Translations under genes and position numbers: made by a program
Shown here: one piece after another, positions 6,495 through 13,532 of the stretch
Layout of the letters: every line of letters begins with the position of its first letter
Position numbering within the stretch: position 1 is the first letter of the stretch
From: Oscillospiraceae bacterium
GTDB taxonomy: Bacteria; Bacillota; Clostridia; Oscillospirales; Ruminococcaceae
NCBI GenBank assembly: GCA_009776345.1
Contig: WRLS01000033.1
Coordinates: 1-14,977 of the forward strand
DNA: 14,977 bases
Direction: 5' to 3'
Notes under the pieces: generated by a model
Told to the model about the DNA's origin: nothing
Seen by the model: the letters and a program-made list of their open reading frames with translations, nothing else
Databases searched by the model: none

Positions 6495-6670
6495 CAAAAC
6501 ACCCGTCTTCAAAGCGTAACCGCTTTGAAGCCACCCTCTTTAAAAAAGAGGGTACGTCCTACGGCTGTTTTGCTCTTTTTTATGAGAAAGAATAAATCTT
6601 GCTGTAGCTTTACCCTCTTTTTTAAAGAGGGTGGCACGAAGTGATTTATCGCTTCGTGACGGGTGTTTTG
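6495..6670 (+). repeat. B element, full length (B3)
   Basis: A 176-bp copy with CAAAACACCCGTC / GACGGGTGTTTTG ends. The left half is nearly identical to B2. The right outer hairpin is a different sequence (CACGAAG..CTTCGTG instead of CACCG..CGGTG) but still pairs. It is flanked on both sides by GCCGAAGGC/GCCTTCGGC and A-type arms. Confidence 0.75.
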
Positions 6671-6677
6671 CCTTCGG

Positions 6678-6695
6678 CAGGATTGAGGTTTTAGG
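6678..6695 (+). repeat. A element, left half (A8), abutting ilvB stop
   Basis: CAGGATTGAGGTTTTAGG lies immediately beside the ilvB stop codon (TTA at 6696-6698 on the plus strand). IlvB ends early compared with the family, so the element may have replaced its last codons. Confidence 0.6.
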
Positions 6696-8282
6696 TTATC
6701 GTATCTCTATCAGACATGGCGATTCACTGTTTAAGAGCGGCTGCATTTTCGGGACGTCGTCCCATGTTTGGGCGAGCAGGTATGGGATGCTGTAGGCTTT
6801 TGCGATTAGCGCTAAATCGGGGCCGCCGCTTAAATCTACGGCGAAATTTTTGTTTTTGAAGCCGGTTTTTTGGATATCGGCGACCATGCCCAGTTTTTTG
6901 TTGTTCATCACGATTATTTTTATCGGCGCGCTGTGCTGGTTCATTGTTGCGAGTTCACTTTGCGACATTTGAAATGCCCCATCGCCGCAGACCGCGAGCA
7001 CGGTTTTGTCCGGCGCGGCGATTTTTGCGCCGATCGCTGCCGGGATGCTGTAGCCCATCGTACCCATCCCGCCGGTTGTGAGGAATGGCCCGCTTAGTGA
7101 AAAGCCGCGCGCCGACAGGATTTGGTTAAGCCCGACATCCGCGGTGTAAATGCTGTCGCCCGGGAGCATATCGCACAGCGATTTTATAAGCGAAATGCTG
7201 TGAAGCGGTTCAGCTTTACACTCGCAAAGCGTGTCATTGCGGCGTATTTCTTCAAGGCGGGAGCGCCACGCGGACCAATTGCCTGTTATATTTTTCTCGC
7301 GGATTTGCGCGATTACTTCAGCGGCGTCGCCGACAATCGGGATTGTAGTGCCGAGGTTTTTGCCGATTTCCGCGGTGTCGATATCTATATGCACGATGTC
7401 CGCGTGGGACTCAAGCGTTTGCGGGCGGGAAATCGCGCGGTCGCCGACACGCGCGCCGATTAAAACAAGCAGGTCGCTTTCCCGTACTGCCGTATTTGCC
7501 GCCGCTGTGCCGTTTTGCCCGACCATCCCGAAATACGCGGGATGATTTGGGGGCATGGCGCCTATCCCCATCATTGTGGAAACCGCCGGGATGCCCGTTT
7601 CTTCGCAAAATTCGCGAACGGCATTTCCCGCCCCGGAGGAAATCACGCCGCCGCCGCAGCAAATAAGCGGCTTTTGCGCGGCTTGTATAGCTTTTGCGGC
7701 TTTTGTGATTTGCAGGGGATGGCCCTTTACCACGGGCTTATAACCGCGGATTGATATGTTTTCGGGATAGGGGATGGGTTCTGCGTTCATTTGCTGGACA
7801 TCGACAGGCGCGTCAATCAGCACGGGGCCTTTGCGGCCGGTTGAGGCAATATAAAAGGTTTCTTTAAATACGCGGGGTATATCTTCGGGGGATTTAAGCA
7901 GATAGCAATATTTTACAAACGCCGCCGCCGCCCCGGTTGTGTCTACTTCCTGGAATACATCGCGCCCGAGCTGGTTTGTCGCTGCCTGCCCGGTTATCGC
8001 GATTAACGGTATGCTGTCGCTGTATGCGGTGGCAAGCGCCGTGAGAAGATTTGTCGCCCCCGGCCCCGACGTGACAACGCAGACCCCCGGCCGCCCCGTA
8101 ATACGAGCATAGCCGTTGGCGCTGTGCCCCGCGCCCTGCTCCGTGCGCGCGAGGATATGGCGTATGCCCGAGCCGCAAAGCGCGTCGTAAAAAGGCGCGA
8201 TCGCGGCACCCGGGTAGCCGAAGACTGTGGTGATGTTTTCTGCCAGAAGGCAGTTTATCATTATTTGCGCGCCGGAGATCAT
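6696..8282 (-). CDS. ilvB: Acetohydroxyacid synthase large (catalytic) subunit, divergent
   Basis: A 528-residue thiamine-diphosphate enzyme that joins two pyruvates (or pyruvate plus 2-oxobutyrate) to give acetohydroxy acids for valine, leucine and isoleucine. Seen: FGYPGAAIAPFYDAL, with catalytic Glu48 in RTEQGAGHSANGYAR; SGPGATN; and the ThDP/Mg motif beginning GDGAFQMS at 433 and ending NN at 461. The ATG at 8282 has AAGGAG 8 bases upstream. Three oddities: the usual RFDDR motif reads RVGDR (about 278-282); the segment after LGMV lacks the conserved Trp (ADIQ instead of a QWQ-type sequence); and the protein stops at LIEIR, some 20-40 residues short of typical relatives, exactly where an A repeat begins. 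The nearby ilvN favours an anabolic role. A second ilvB elsewhere, or a related ThDP lyase function, cannot be excluded. Confidence 0.88.
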   Translation of the reverse strand: MISGAQIMINCLLAENITTVFGYPGAAIAPFYDALCGSGIRHILARTEQGAGHSANGYARITGRPGVCVVTSGPGATNLLTALATAYSDSIPLIAITGQAATNQLGRDVFQEVDTTGAAAAFVKYCYLLKSPEDIPRVFKETFYIASTGRKGPVLIDAPVDVQQMNAEPIPYPENISIRGYKPVVKGHPLQITKAAKAIQAAQKPLICCGGGVISSGAGNAVREFCEETGIPAVSTMMGIGAMPPNHPAYFGMVGQNGTAAANTAVRESDLLVLIGARVGDRAISRPQTLESHADIVHIDIDTAEIGKNLGTTIPIVGDAAEVIAQIREKNITGNWSAWRSRLEEIRRNDTLCECKAEPLHSISLIKSLCDMLPGDSIYTADVGLNQILSARGFSLSGPFLTTGGMGTMGYSIPAAIGAKIAAPDKTVLAVCGDGAFQMSQSELATMNQHSAPIKIIVMNNKKLGMVADIQKTGFKNKNFAVDLSGGPDLALIAKAYSIPYLLAQTWDDVPKMQPLLNSESPCLIEIR

Positions 8283-8570
8283 AGGGGAGGCTCCTTGTTG
8301 TGGGATGTAGATATTTTATCATAAAAAGGCGGGAGGGGCAAATGGGGGTGTATAAAAGTGGGAATAGCAAAAATAAGTTGCATATTATGAAATTATATGT
8401 TACAATTAAATTGCACATAAAAATACTAGTAAATACATAATTATGCGTTGACAAGCTGTTTATTGTACGTTATAATGTAAAGTACTATCCCATCACATTA
8501 CCGATAAGCAGCCAAAATGTATCATCAAACTTGCCCGAGCGGCATAATATGTTAAAAAGGAGGTGGGCAT
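8283..8570. other. AT-rich divergent intergenic region
   Basis: This 288-base spacer between ilvB (leftward) and the unknown gene pair (rightward) is markedly AT-richer than its surroundings. It holds the strong rightward promoter listed separately. For ilvB there is a TATAAT on the minus strand (8397-8392) about 110 bases before the start, but no convincing -35. I see no T-box motif or leader peptide for ilvB. Confidence 0.5.
8448..8476 (+). promoter_or_regulatory. Consensus sigma-A promoter
   Basis: TTGACA (8448-8453), a 17-base spacer and TATAAT (8471-8476): a perfect match to the housekeeping consensus. Transcription would start near 8483, giving a leader of about 88 bases before the ATG at 8571. 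Confidence 0.9.
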
Positions 8571-8777
8571 ATGATGAGAAAACTTCGGAAAGACGACGAA
8601 GGGAAATTCATCAGCACCCCGATGGAAGAGCTGGAACAAGACCTCGCTTCAAGCCGCAGGGAAACCCGTGGGCATGGCAATAAGCCTTACCAAGGGGACG
8701 GTTCCGGTTATCTTCGTTATGCTGCGACCGGGCACATACTGCGGGACCGCGCAATTGAAAGGCGCAAGATTGATTGA
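8571..8777 (+). CDS. Small charged hypothetical protein (68 aa), or N-terminal part of a frameshifted gene
   Basis: Not recognised. A 68-residue, highly charged protein (MMRKLRKDDEGKF at the start) rich in Arg, Lys, Asp and Glu, with no membrane segment or cysteine. Expression signals are excellent: a perfect promoter upstream and AAGGAGGT 6 bases before ATGATG. Its last 110 bases overlap the next reading frame in the +1 frame. Either it is a true small protein followed by a coupled gene, or the two frames are one gene broken (or joined) by a +1 shift somewhere in 8668-8777. Codon choice looks plausible in both frames over the overlap, so I cannot decide. Confidence 0.6.
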   Translation: MMRKLRKDDEGKFISTPMEELEQDLASSRRETRGHGNKPYQGDGSGYLRYAATGHILRDRAIERRKID

Positions 8778-9327
8778 AACTAAGTTGCCGCCGGGCAAGT
8801 ACACTGATCTTGATGATAAGGCGCTGCTTAAGATGGTGAAGGATTTTGACCTTACCTACACCGAATATTGTGATAGGGTTTATGGGAGCGGGTATCTTGT
8901 CGACGCATATTACGACACTGATGAAATTGACGCTATTTTCCGCAGGGTAGATAAGAGAAGGCATTATTACAATGTTTTCCACGGTATTTCTCCCAGCGAA
9001 ACGAAACTGAACGCGCTGTTCTGTTTTTGGCTCTTGAAATATCGGCCGTTAGCACCGGTTTTTAGGGACAGAAACACGGATGAGTTTTCTTTTTTTGCCC
9101 AAGAACAAGATGAAGACGACCCTAAGGCAATGTATGATGACGCGCGGACATATTTTACGGAGCGTTTTTGTATTTATATTTTAGAAGGGCTGTTTTCCCG
9201 AATACATGACAGCGAGGATTATTACCTTGACATTGAAGAACACTTAGGCGACTTTGCGTATAATTTGCGCAATGCCGATATCAGCAAGGAAGCGATGATC
9301 ATGCTTTTTGAAGCCTTGACATTGTAA
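8668..9327 (+). CDS. Hypothetical acidic protein (219 aa)
   Basis: Not recognised. Starting at GTG 8668 it would have 219 residues; the frame is open from 8578, and ATG 8674 is another start. An AGGG lies 6 bases before the GTG, a weak SD. The N-terminal 40 residues are fairly hydrophobic (GTVPVIFVML). The remainder is acidic and aromatic-rich, with many Asp/Tyr pairs (YYDTDEIDAIF, HDSEDYYLDIEEHLGDF) and is probably soluble and alpha-helical. It overlaps the 68-residue frame by 110 bases and shares its promoter. A strong palindrome/terminator follows 39 bases after the stop. It could be the main body of one frameshifted gene starting at 8571. Confidence 0.65.
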   Translation: MGMAISLTKGTVPVIFVMLRPGTYCGTAQLKGARLIETKLPPGKYTDLDDKALLKMVKDFDLTYTEYCDRVYGSGYLVDAYYDTDEIDAIFRRVDKRRHYYNVFHGISPSETKLNALFCFWLLKYRPLAPVFRDRNTDEFSFFAQEQDEDDPKAMYDDARTYFTERFCIYILEGLFSRIHDSEDYYLDIEEHLGDFAYNLRNADISKEAMIMLFEALTL

Positions 9328-9365
9328 TATCAATAAAATATTTTTATACAGCGGTTAGCTCGCTA

Positions 9366-9466
9366 TACTAATATCCGTTAGAAATGAGGACAAAAAATCC
9401 CCACAAAAGCCATATGCGAAAGCTTTTGTGAGGATTTTTTGTCTATTTCTTGAACGGATATTAGTA
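9366..9466. repeat. 101-bp near-perfect palindrome, probable terminator or MITE
   Basis: Left arm 9366-9410 starts TACTAATATCCGTT; right arm 9422-9466 ends AACGGATATTAGTA. The arms pair over some 40 positions with a few small indels around an 11-base loop. The inner part (CACAAAAGC/GCTTTTGTG followed by AGGATTTTTTG) resembles an intrinsic terminator for the gene ending at 9327. The long flush arms also fit a small inverted-repeat element. Confidence 0.8.
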
Positions 9467-9511
9467 TTAGGCTTAGAGCTGGCCGCTGTTGTACTACTTG
9501 CTGCCGCACCG

Positions 9512-9566
9512 TCCTTTTCCTAAAACCTCAATCCTATATCCTAAAACCTGCGGCGCAATGCGCCGC
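9512..9566. repeat. A element, right half (A7) with GC hairpin
   Basis: TCCTTTTCCTAAAACCTCAA and further CCT-heptads to CCTG at 9550, then the hairpin GCGGCG-CAATG-CGCCGC (9550-9566), the same cap seen after A1, A2 and A3 with a different loop. The left arm is missing. Confidence 0.6.
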
Positions 9567-9586
9567 TAGTATACTGATATTTCCAC

Positions 9587-9615
9587 TTGCATATATAGTA
9601 ACATTCATATATACT
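9587..9615 (+). promoter_or_regulatory. Sigma-A promoter for the activase gene
   Basis: TTGCAT (9587-9592), a 17-base spacer and TATACT (9610-9615). The expected start is near 9622, about 60 bases before the GTG at 9684. Between 9328 and 9683 I see only this promoter, the 101-bp palindrome and half element A7. Confidence 0.7.
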
Positions 9616-9683
9616 TACCTCGTGCGTAAAATGAGGGAATTTGTCTGATTTTGTGCAGTGAAGATGATGTATCGGAGGGCCCG

Positions 9684-12600
9684 GTGGGATATAAGGTAGG
9701 CATTGATGTCGGCTCCACTACGCTGAAAACCGTGGTGCTGGATGATGACGGCAATATTATAGAAAAAAGCTATGCGCGCCATTATTCCAAGGCGCGGGAA
9801 ATGGCGCTGGGGCATATAAAATCGCTGGACAAGCTGCTGCGGGGGCATCCGCTTTCGGTGGCGGTTACGGGCTCGGCGGGGCTTGGCATTGCCAAAACCG
9901 GCGGGATAGATTTTGTGCAGGAGGTTTTTGCGACAGCCGGGGCGGTGCGGCGAACCTTGCCGCGCACTGATGTTGTGATTGAGCTGGGCGGCGAGGACGC
10001 GAAGATACTTTTTCTGAAAGGCACGCCCGAGGAGCGCATGAACGGCACCTGCGCGGGCGGCACGGGCGCGTTTATAGATCAAATGGCGATGCTGATGGAT
10101 GTAAGCTTGCAGGAGCTTGACGAGCTAAGCGGCGGATGCGAAAGAGTCTATCCAATCGCTTCGAGATGCGGTGTGTTCGCGAAAAGTGATATCCAGCCGC
10201 TATTAAATCAGGGCGCGCGGAAAGAGGATATCGCCGCGAGTATCTTCCAGGCGGTGGTCGATCAAACAGTCACGGGGCTTGCGCAGGGGCGTGAGATTTG
10301 CGGGAATGTCCTGTTCCTCGGCGGGCCGCTGTCTTTTATGAAGGGCCTGCAAAGGCGTTTTACGCAGACGCTGGCTTTGGGGGAAGAAAACGCGGTGTTC
10401 CCCTCACTCGCGCCGTATTATATGGCATTGGGCGCGGCGTATTACGCGGAGGGGGCATCGGCGCCGGTTACATATGAGCAGCTGGTGTGCAGGCTGGAGG
10501 CTATAGCGGGGGAACTTCCCGAAGTAAACCGCCGTGCGCCTTTGTTTAACTGTGATGCCGAGTACGCGGAGTTTGCCCGCCGCCATGCGCGGTCAGATGT
10601 GCGGGAGATAGATATTTCGTCTTATCGGGGCAGGGCGTATTTGGGGATAGATTGCGGTTCCACGACGACGAAGCTGGCGCTGATTGGGGAAACCGGGGAG
10701 CTGCTGTATCGGCATTACATATCAAACGGCGGCAACCCGCTGCCGATTGTGCGGGGGCAGATCGAGAAAATTTATAATCTATGCGGCGAAAATATTACAG
10801 TGGCGGGGAGCGCGGCGACAGGCTACGGCGAAGAGCTTATGCAGTCGGCGTTTGGGATTGATTACGGGATAGTGGAAACCGCCGCGCATTTTATCGCCGC
10901 GAAAAGCTTTTCGCCCGAGGTGGATTTTATAATTGACATCGGCGGGCAGGACATAAAATGCTTTCATATCAAAAACGGCGCGGTAGACAGCGTGGTACTT
11001 AATGAGGCCTGCTCGTCGGGCTGCGGGTCGTTCATTGAATCCTTCGCGGGGGCGCTGGGGTACACACCGGAACAGTTCGCGGGGCTTGCGGTGCGCTCAT
11101 ATGCGCCGGTGGATTTAGGCAGCCGCTGTACGGTGTTTATGAATTCATCCGTAAAGCAGGCGCAAAAGGACGGCGCGGCGGTGGAGGATATTGCCGCCGG
11201 GCTTGCTGTGAGCGTAGTGAAAAACGCGCTGTATAAAGTAATACGCGCCCGGAACGCGGATGAACTGGGGCGCAGTATTGTTGTGCAGGGCGGCACTTTT
11301 TGCAGTGACGCGGTTTTGCGCGCGTTTGAAGCCGAACTCGGGCGCGAGGTAGTGCGACCGGGGATCAGTGAGCTGATGGGGGCGTATGGCGCGGCTTTAT
11401 ATGCGAGGGATAAGGCTGTGGGAAGTGCAGAGCATAACGGAAGCCGGCGGGAGATGGCGAGGGGGGCGGGCCGCCGCTTCGCGGCGAAAGCGCCGAAGGC
11501 GCTTTGGGCGGGCGAAGCCCGCCAGCCCGCCCCGCGGGATTGTCGGAAGAGGCGGCTGAAAAAAGCGGCGCGGCAAAAAAAAGCATTAACATCGCTGATT
11601 ACATATGAAAAGGTGAAAAGCTTTACACATATTTCAACGGCGGCTGTGTGCAGAAAATGCGCAAACAACTGCTCGCTTACCGTGACCGGCTTCCCCGGCG
11701 GCAGAAAATTCATAACAGGCAACCGCTGTGAGCTTGGGGCGGGCGGCCCCGTGAAAAACACACTGCCAAACTTAATGCGTTATAAATACAAAAAGCTTAT
11801 AAACAGCACGCAATATACCGGCAGTATAAAAATAGGCCTGCCGCCTGTGCTGAATATGTATGAGAACCTGCCTTTTTGGGCGCGGTTTTTTTCCGCGCTG
11901 GGGTGCGAGCCTGTAATTTCCGCAGGCTCATCGAGGAAGCTGTACATGAAAGGCCAGCATACAATCCCATCCGACACCGTGTGCTACCCGGCAAAGCTCG
12001 TCCACGGGCATATATTAGATTTGCTTGAAAAAAAAGTGGATTTTATCTTTTATCCATCCATGACCTACAGCTTTGACGAAGGCATTTCCGACAACTGCTA
12101 CAACTGCCCTGTCGTGGCATATTATCCCGAGGTTATAAAAAATAATATGCCGGGGATAAACAAAGATAATTTCATCTGCCCGCAAATAAGCCTTAACAGC
12201 CGCAAAATTTTTGTTAAAAAGATATACAGCGTATTAAAGGGGAAAATCCCGCAAATTTCCCTTTGCAAAGTAAAAAAAGCGGCGGACGCGGCATATAAAG
12301 CTTACGGCGCATACCGTAAAGATATAATCGAAGAGGGCGAAAGGGCGCTGGCATATGCGGAAGAATATGATCTGCCTGTTGCGGTTGTGGCGGGGCGGCC
12401 ATACCATATCGACCCGGAAATAAACCACGGCGTCGATACGCTGCTGACTTCACTGGGTTTTGTGGTGCTTACAGAAGACAGTATATTTCCCGGGGAAAAA
12501 GCAATACGCAATGTCCTCAACCAATGGTCCTACCACGCGAGGATGTACGCCGCCGCGCAGTTCGCCGCGGGACGTGCGGATACACAGCTCGTACAGCTGG

Positions 12601-12773
12601 TAAGCTTCGGGTGCGGGATAGACGCCGTGACTTCTGACGAAATAAGCGATATTTTGCGGCAAGGCGGGAAGCTTTACACACAGCTGAAAATAGATGAGAT
12701 AAACAACCTCGGCGCGGCGAAAATCCGATTGCGGAGCCTTGTGGCTGCGCTTCGCGCAGGAATCAGGTTTTAG
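9684..12773 (+). CDS. Two-headed acyl-CoA dehydratase activase-type ATPase with DUF2229-like region
   Basis: A 1029-residue protein of the BadF/BadG/BcrA/BcrD family. In characterised members the activase uses ATP and a [4Fe-4S] cluster to inject one electron into a 2-hydroxyacyl-CoA dehydratase. Seen: ASKHA domain 1 (about 4-260) with GIDVGSTTLKTV and cluster-type cysteines in CAGGTGAFID (123-132) and SRCGVFAKSD (160-169); domain 2 (about 318-575) with GIDCGSTTTKLAL, CSSGCGSFIES and SRCTVFMNSS; an Arg/Ala-rich linker (about 580-640) encoded by a palindrome; a Cys-X2-Cys-X3-Cys group (656, 659, 663, plus 682) opening a DUF2229-like region; and an HgdB-like stretch ending about 1025. GTG 9684 has GGAGG 5 bases upstream and gives the family N-terminus; an in-frame TTG at 9651 is less likely. 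The stop and last few residues (GIRF) lie in repeat A1. Relatives continue into the domain now encoded at 13567. The exact substrate is unknown. Confidence 0.85.
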   Translation: MGYKVGIDVGSTTLKTVVLDDDGNIIEKSYARHYSKAREMALGHIKSLDKLLRGHPLSVAVTGSAGLGIAKTGGIDFVQEVFATAGAVRRTLPRTDVVIELGGEDAKILFLKGTPEERMNGTCAGGTGAFIDQMAMLMDVSLQELDELSGGCERVYPIASRCGVFAKSDIQPLLNQGARKEDIAASIFQAVVDQTVTGLAQGREICGNVLFLGGPLSFMKGLQRRFTQTLALGEENAVFPSLAPYYMALGAAYYAEGASAPVTYEQLVCRLEAIAGELPEVNRRAPLFNCDAEYAEFARRHARSDVREIDISSYRGRAYLGIDCGSTTTKLALIGETGELLYRHYISNGGNPLPIVRGQIEKIYNLCGENITVAGSAATGYGEELMQSAFGIDYGIVETAAHFIAAKSFSPEVDFIIDIGGQDIKCFHIKNGAVDSVVLNEACSSGCGSFIESFAGALGYTPEQFAGLAVRSYAPVDLGSRCTVFMNSSVKQAQKDGAAVEDIAAGLAVSVVKNALYKVIRARNADELGRSIVVQGGTFCSDAVLRAFEAELGREVVRPGISELMGAYGAALYARDKAVGSAEHNGSRREMARGAGRRFAAKAPKALWAGEARQPAPRDCRKRRLKKAARQKKALTSLITYEKVKSFTHISTAAVCRKCANNCSLTVTGFPGGRKFITGNRCELGAGGPVKNTLPNLMRYKYKKLINSTQYTGSIKIGLPPVLNMYENLPFWARFFSALGCEPVISAGSSRKLYMKGQHTIPSDTVCYPAKLVHGHILDLLEKKVDFIFYPSMTYSFDEGISDNCYNCPVVAYYPEVIKNNMPGINKDNFICPQISLNSRKIFVKKIYSVLKGKIPQISLCKVKKAADAAYKAYGAYRKDIIEEGERALAYAEEYDLPVAVVAGRPYHIDPEINHGVDTLLTSLGFVVLTEDSIFPGEKAIRNVLNQWSYHARMYAAAQFAAGRADTQLVQLVSFGCGIDAVTSDEISDILRQGGKLYTQLKIDEINNLGAAKIRLRSLVAALRAGIRF
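11463..11533 (+). repeat. In-frame cloverleaf-forming GC palindrome inside the activase gene
   Basis: The outer stem GGGGCGGGC (11463-11471) pairs with GCCCGCCCC (11525-11533) and encloses three hairpins: GCCGC-TTC-GCGGC (11473-11485), AAAGCGCC-GAA-GGCGCTTT (11487-11505) and GGCGGGC-GAA-GCCCGCC (11507-11523). It is read in frame as an Arg/Ala/Pro-rich interdomain linker. It resembles the window's GC repeats and is probably an inserted repeat tolerated in a linker. Confidence 0.75.
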
Positions 12774-12874
12774 GATTGAGGATTTAGGAAGGGAAGGAAA
12801 TTGTCACGCCGTCCTTTTCCCTAAAACCTATAACCTGAATCCTAAATCCTAAAACCTGCGGCGCTCTGCGCCGC
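12757..12874. repeat. A element, full length (A1) with GC cap
   Basis: Left arm 12757-12798 (CAGGAATCAGGTTTTAGG onwards), loop of about 13 bases, right arm 12812-12858, then hairpin GCGGCG-CTCTG-CGCCGC (12858-12874). The left arm encodes the last activase residues and the TAG stop (12771-12773). As RNA it would be a very long stem and could terminate transcription or protect the 3' end. Confidence 0.75.
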
Positions 12875-12897
12875 GGGCGGCAGATTGCCGCCCCTAC
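12875..12897 (-). repeat. REP-like hairpin C5
   Basis: GGGCGGC-AGATT-GCCGCCC followed by CTAC (12894-12897). Identical to C8. Confidence 0.65.
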
Positions 12898-12906
12898 GGC
12901 CTTCGG

Positions 12907-13016
12907 CAGGATTGAGGTTTTAGGAATGAGGATTTAGGAAGGGAAGGAAATTGATGCAACGTCCTTTTCCTGAAACCTGAAACCTAAATCCTAAAACCTG
13001 CGGCGCTCTGCGCCGC
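12907..13016. repeat. A element, full length (A2) with GC cap
   Basis: Left arm 12907-12948, right arm 12962-13000, GC cap hairpin 13000-13016 identical to that of A1. Preceded by GGCCTTCGGC. Confidence 0.75.
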
Positions 13017-13017
13017 T

Positions 13018-13108
13018 GTCCACCCCTCCAAGGAGGGGAATTTAAGGATAAAACAGGGCGCAATTCCCCTCCTTTGGAGGGGTGGCGCGTATGCGCCGGG
13101 GTGGTTCT
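13018..13108. repeat. D element (D2)
   Basis: GTCCACCCCTCC-AA-GGAGGGGAATT, a spacer of about 25 bases, then AATTCCCCTCC-TTT-GGAGGGGTGG, hairpin GCGC-GTAT-GCGC and GGGGTGGTTCT. The left outer part seen in D1 is replaced here by the A2 GC cap. Confidence 0.65.
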
Positions 13109-13110
13109 AC

Positions 13111-13134
13111 GGCGGGGGCAAGCCCCCGCCCTAC
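13111..13134 (-). repeat. REP-like hairpin C6
   Basis: GGCGGGGGC-AA-GCCCCCGCC hairpin (the two central bases AA are the loop) followed by CTAC (13131-13134). Confidence 0.6.
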
Positions 13135-13166
13135 GATGCCAAAAATATGGCGGCGATTGTAATTTC

Positions 13167-13191
13167 GGGACGCCCGGTGTGCGTCCCCTAC
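13167..13191 (-). repeat. REP-like hairpin C7
   Basis: GGGACGC-CCGGTGT-GCGTCCC followed by CTAC (13188-13191), then GGCCTTCGGC and A3. The stem differs from other C copies yet pairs perfectly. Confidence 0.6.
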
Positions 13192-13200
13192 GGCCTTCGG

Positions 13201-13297
13201 CAGGAATGAGGTTTTAGGAAGGGAAGGAAATTGTCACGCCGTCCTTTTCCCTAAAACCTATAACCTAAATCCTAAATCCTGCGGCGCTCTGCGCCGC
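13201..13297. repeat. A element, full length (A3) with GC cap
   Basis: Left arm 13201-13228 (shorter than A1), right arm 13242-13281, GC cap 13281-13297 identical to A1 and A2. Confidence 0.75.
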
Positions 13298-13320
13298 GGG
13301 CGGCAGATTGCCGCCCCTAC
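13298..13320 (-). repeat. REP-like hairpin C8
   Basis: GGGCGGC-AGATT-GCCGCCC followed by CTAC. The final C is also the first base of B4. Confidence 0.65.
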
Positions 13321-13497
13321 AAAACACCCGTCACGAAGCGATAAATCGCTTCGCGCCACCCTCTTTAAAAAAGAGGGTAAGGCTACAACAAGATTTATTC
13401 TTTCATTAAAAAAGCGCAAAACAACCGTAGGACGTACCCTCTTTTTTAAAGAGGGTGGCACCGTGACGACTTGTTCGTTGCGGTGACGGGTGTTTTG
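13320..13497 (-). repeat. B element, full length (B4), reversed core
   Basis: A 178-bp copy with CAAAACACCCGTC / GACGGGTGTTTTG ends. The core (CCGTAGGACG) runs opposite to that of B2 and B3. The outer hairpins are CACGAAGCGAT/ATCGCTTCGCG on the left and CACCGTGACGA/TCGTTGCGGTG on the right. It ends 69 bases before the next gene's ATG. Confidence 0.75.
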
Positions 13498-13506
13498 GTG
13501 ATTTTC

Positions 13507-13532
13507 GGGCGGGCATGGAAGCCCGCCCCTAC
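13507..13532 (-). repeat. REP-like hairpin C9
   Basis: GGGCGGGC-ATGGAA-GCCCGCCC followed by CTAC (13529-13532), 34 bases before the HgdB-like start codon. Confidence 0.6.

Noticed and set aside
12757..13297. Repeat array considered as CRISPR
   Set aside because: Units are palindromic hairpins of unequal size with recurring rather than unique spacers, and no cas genes are present.
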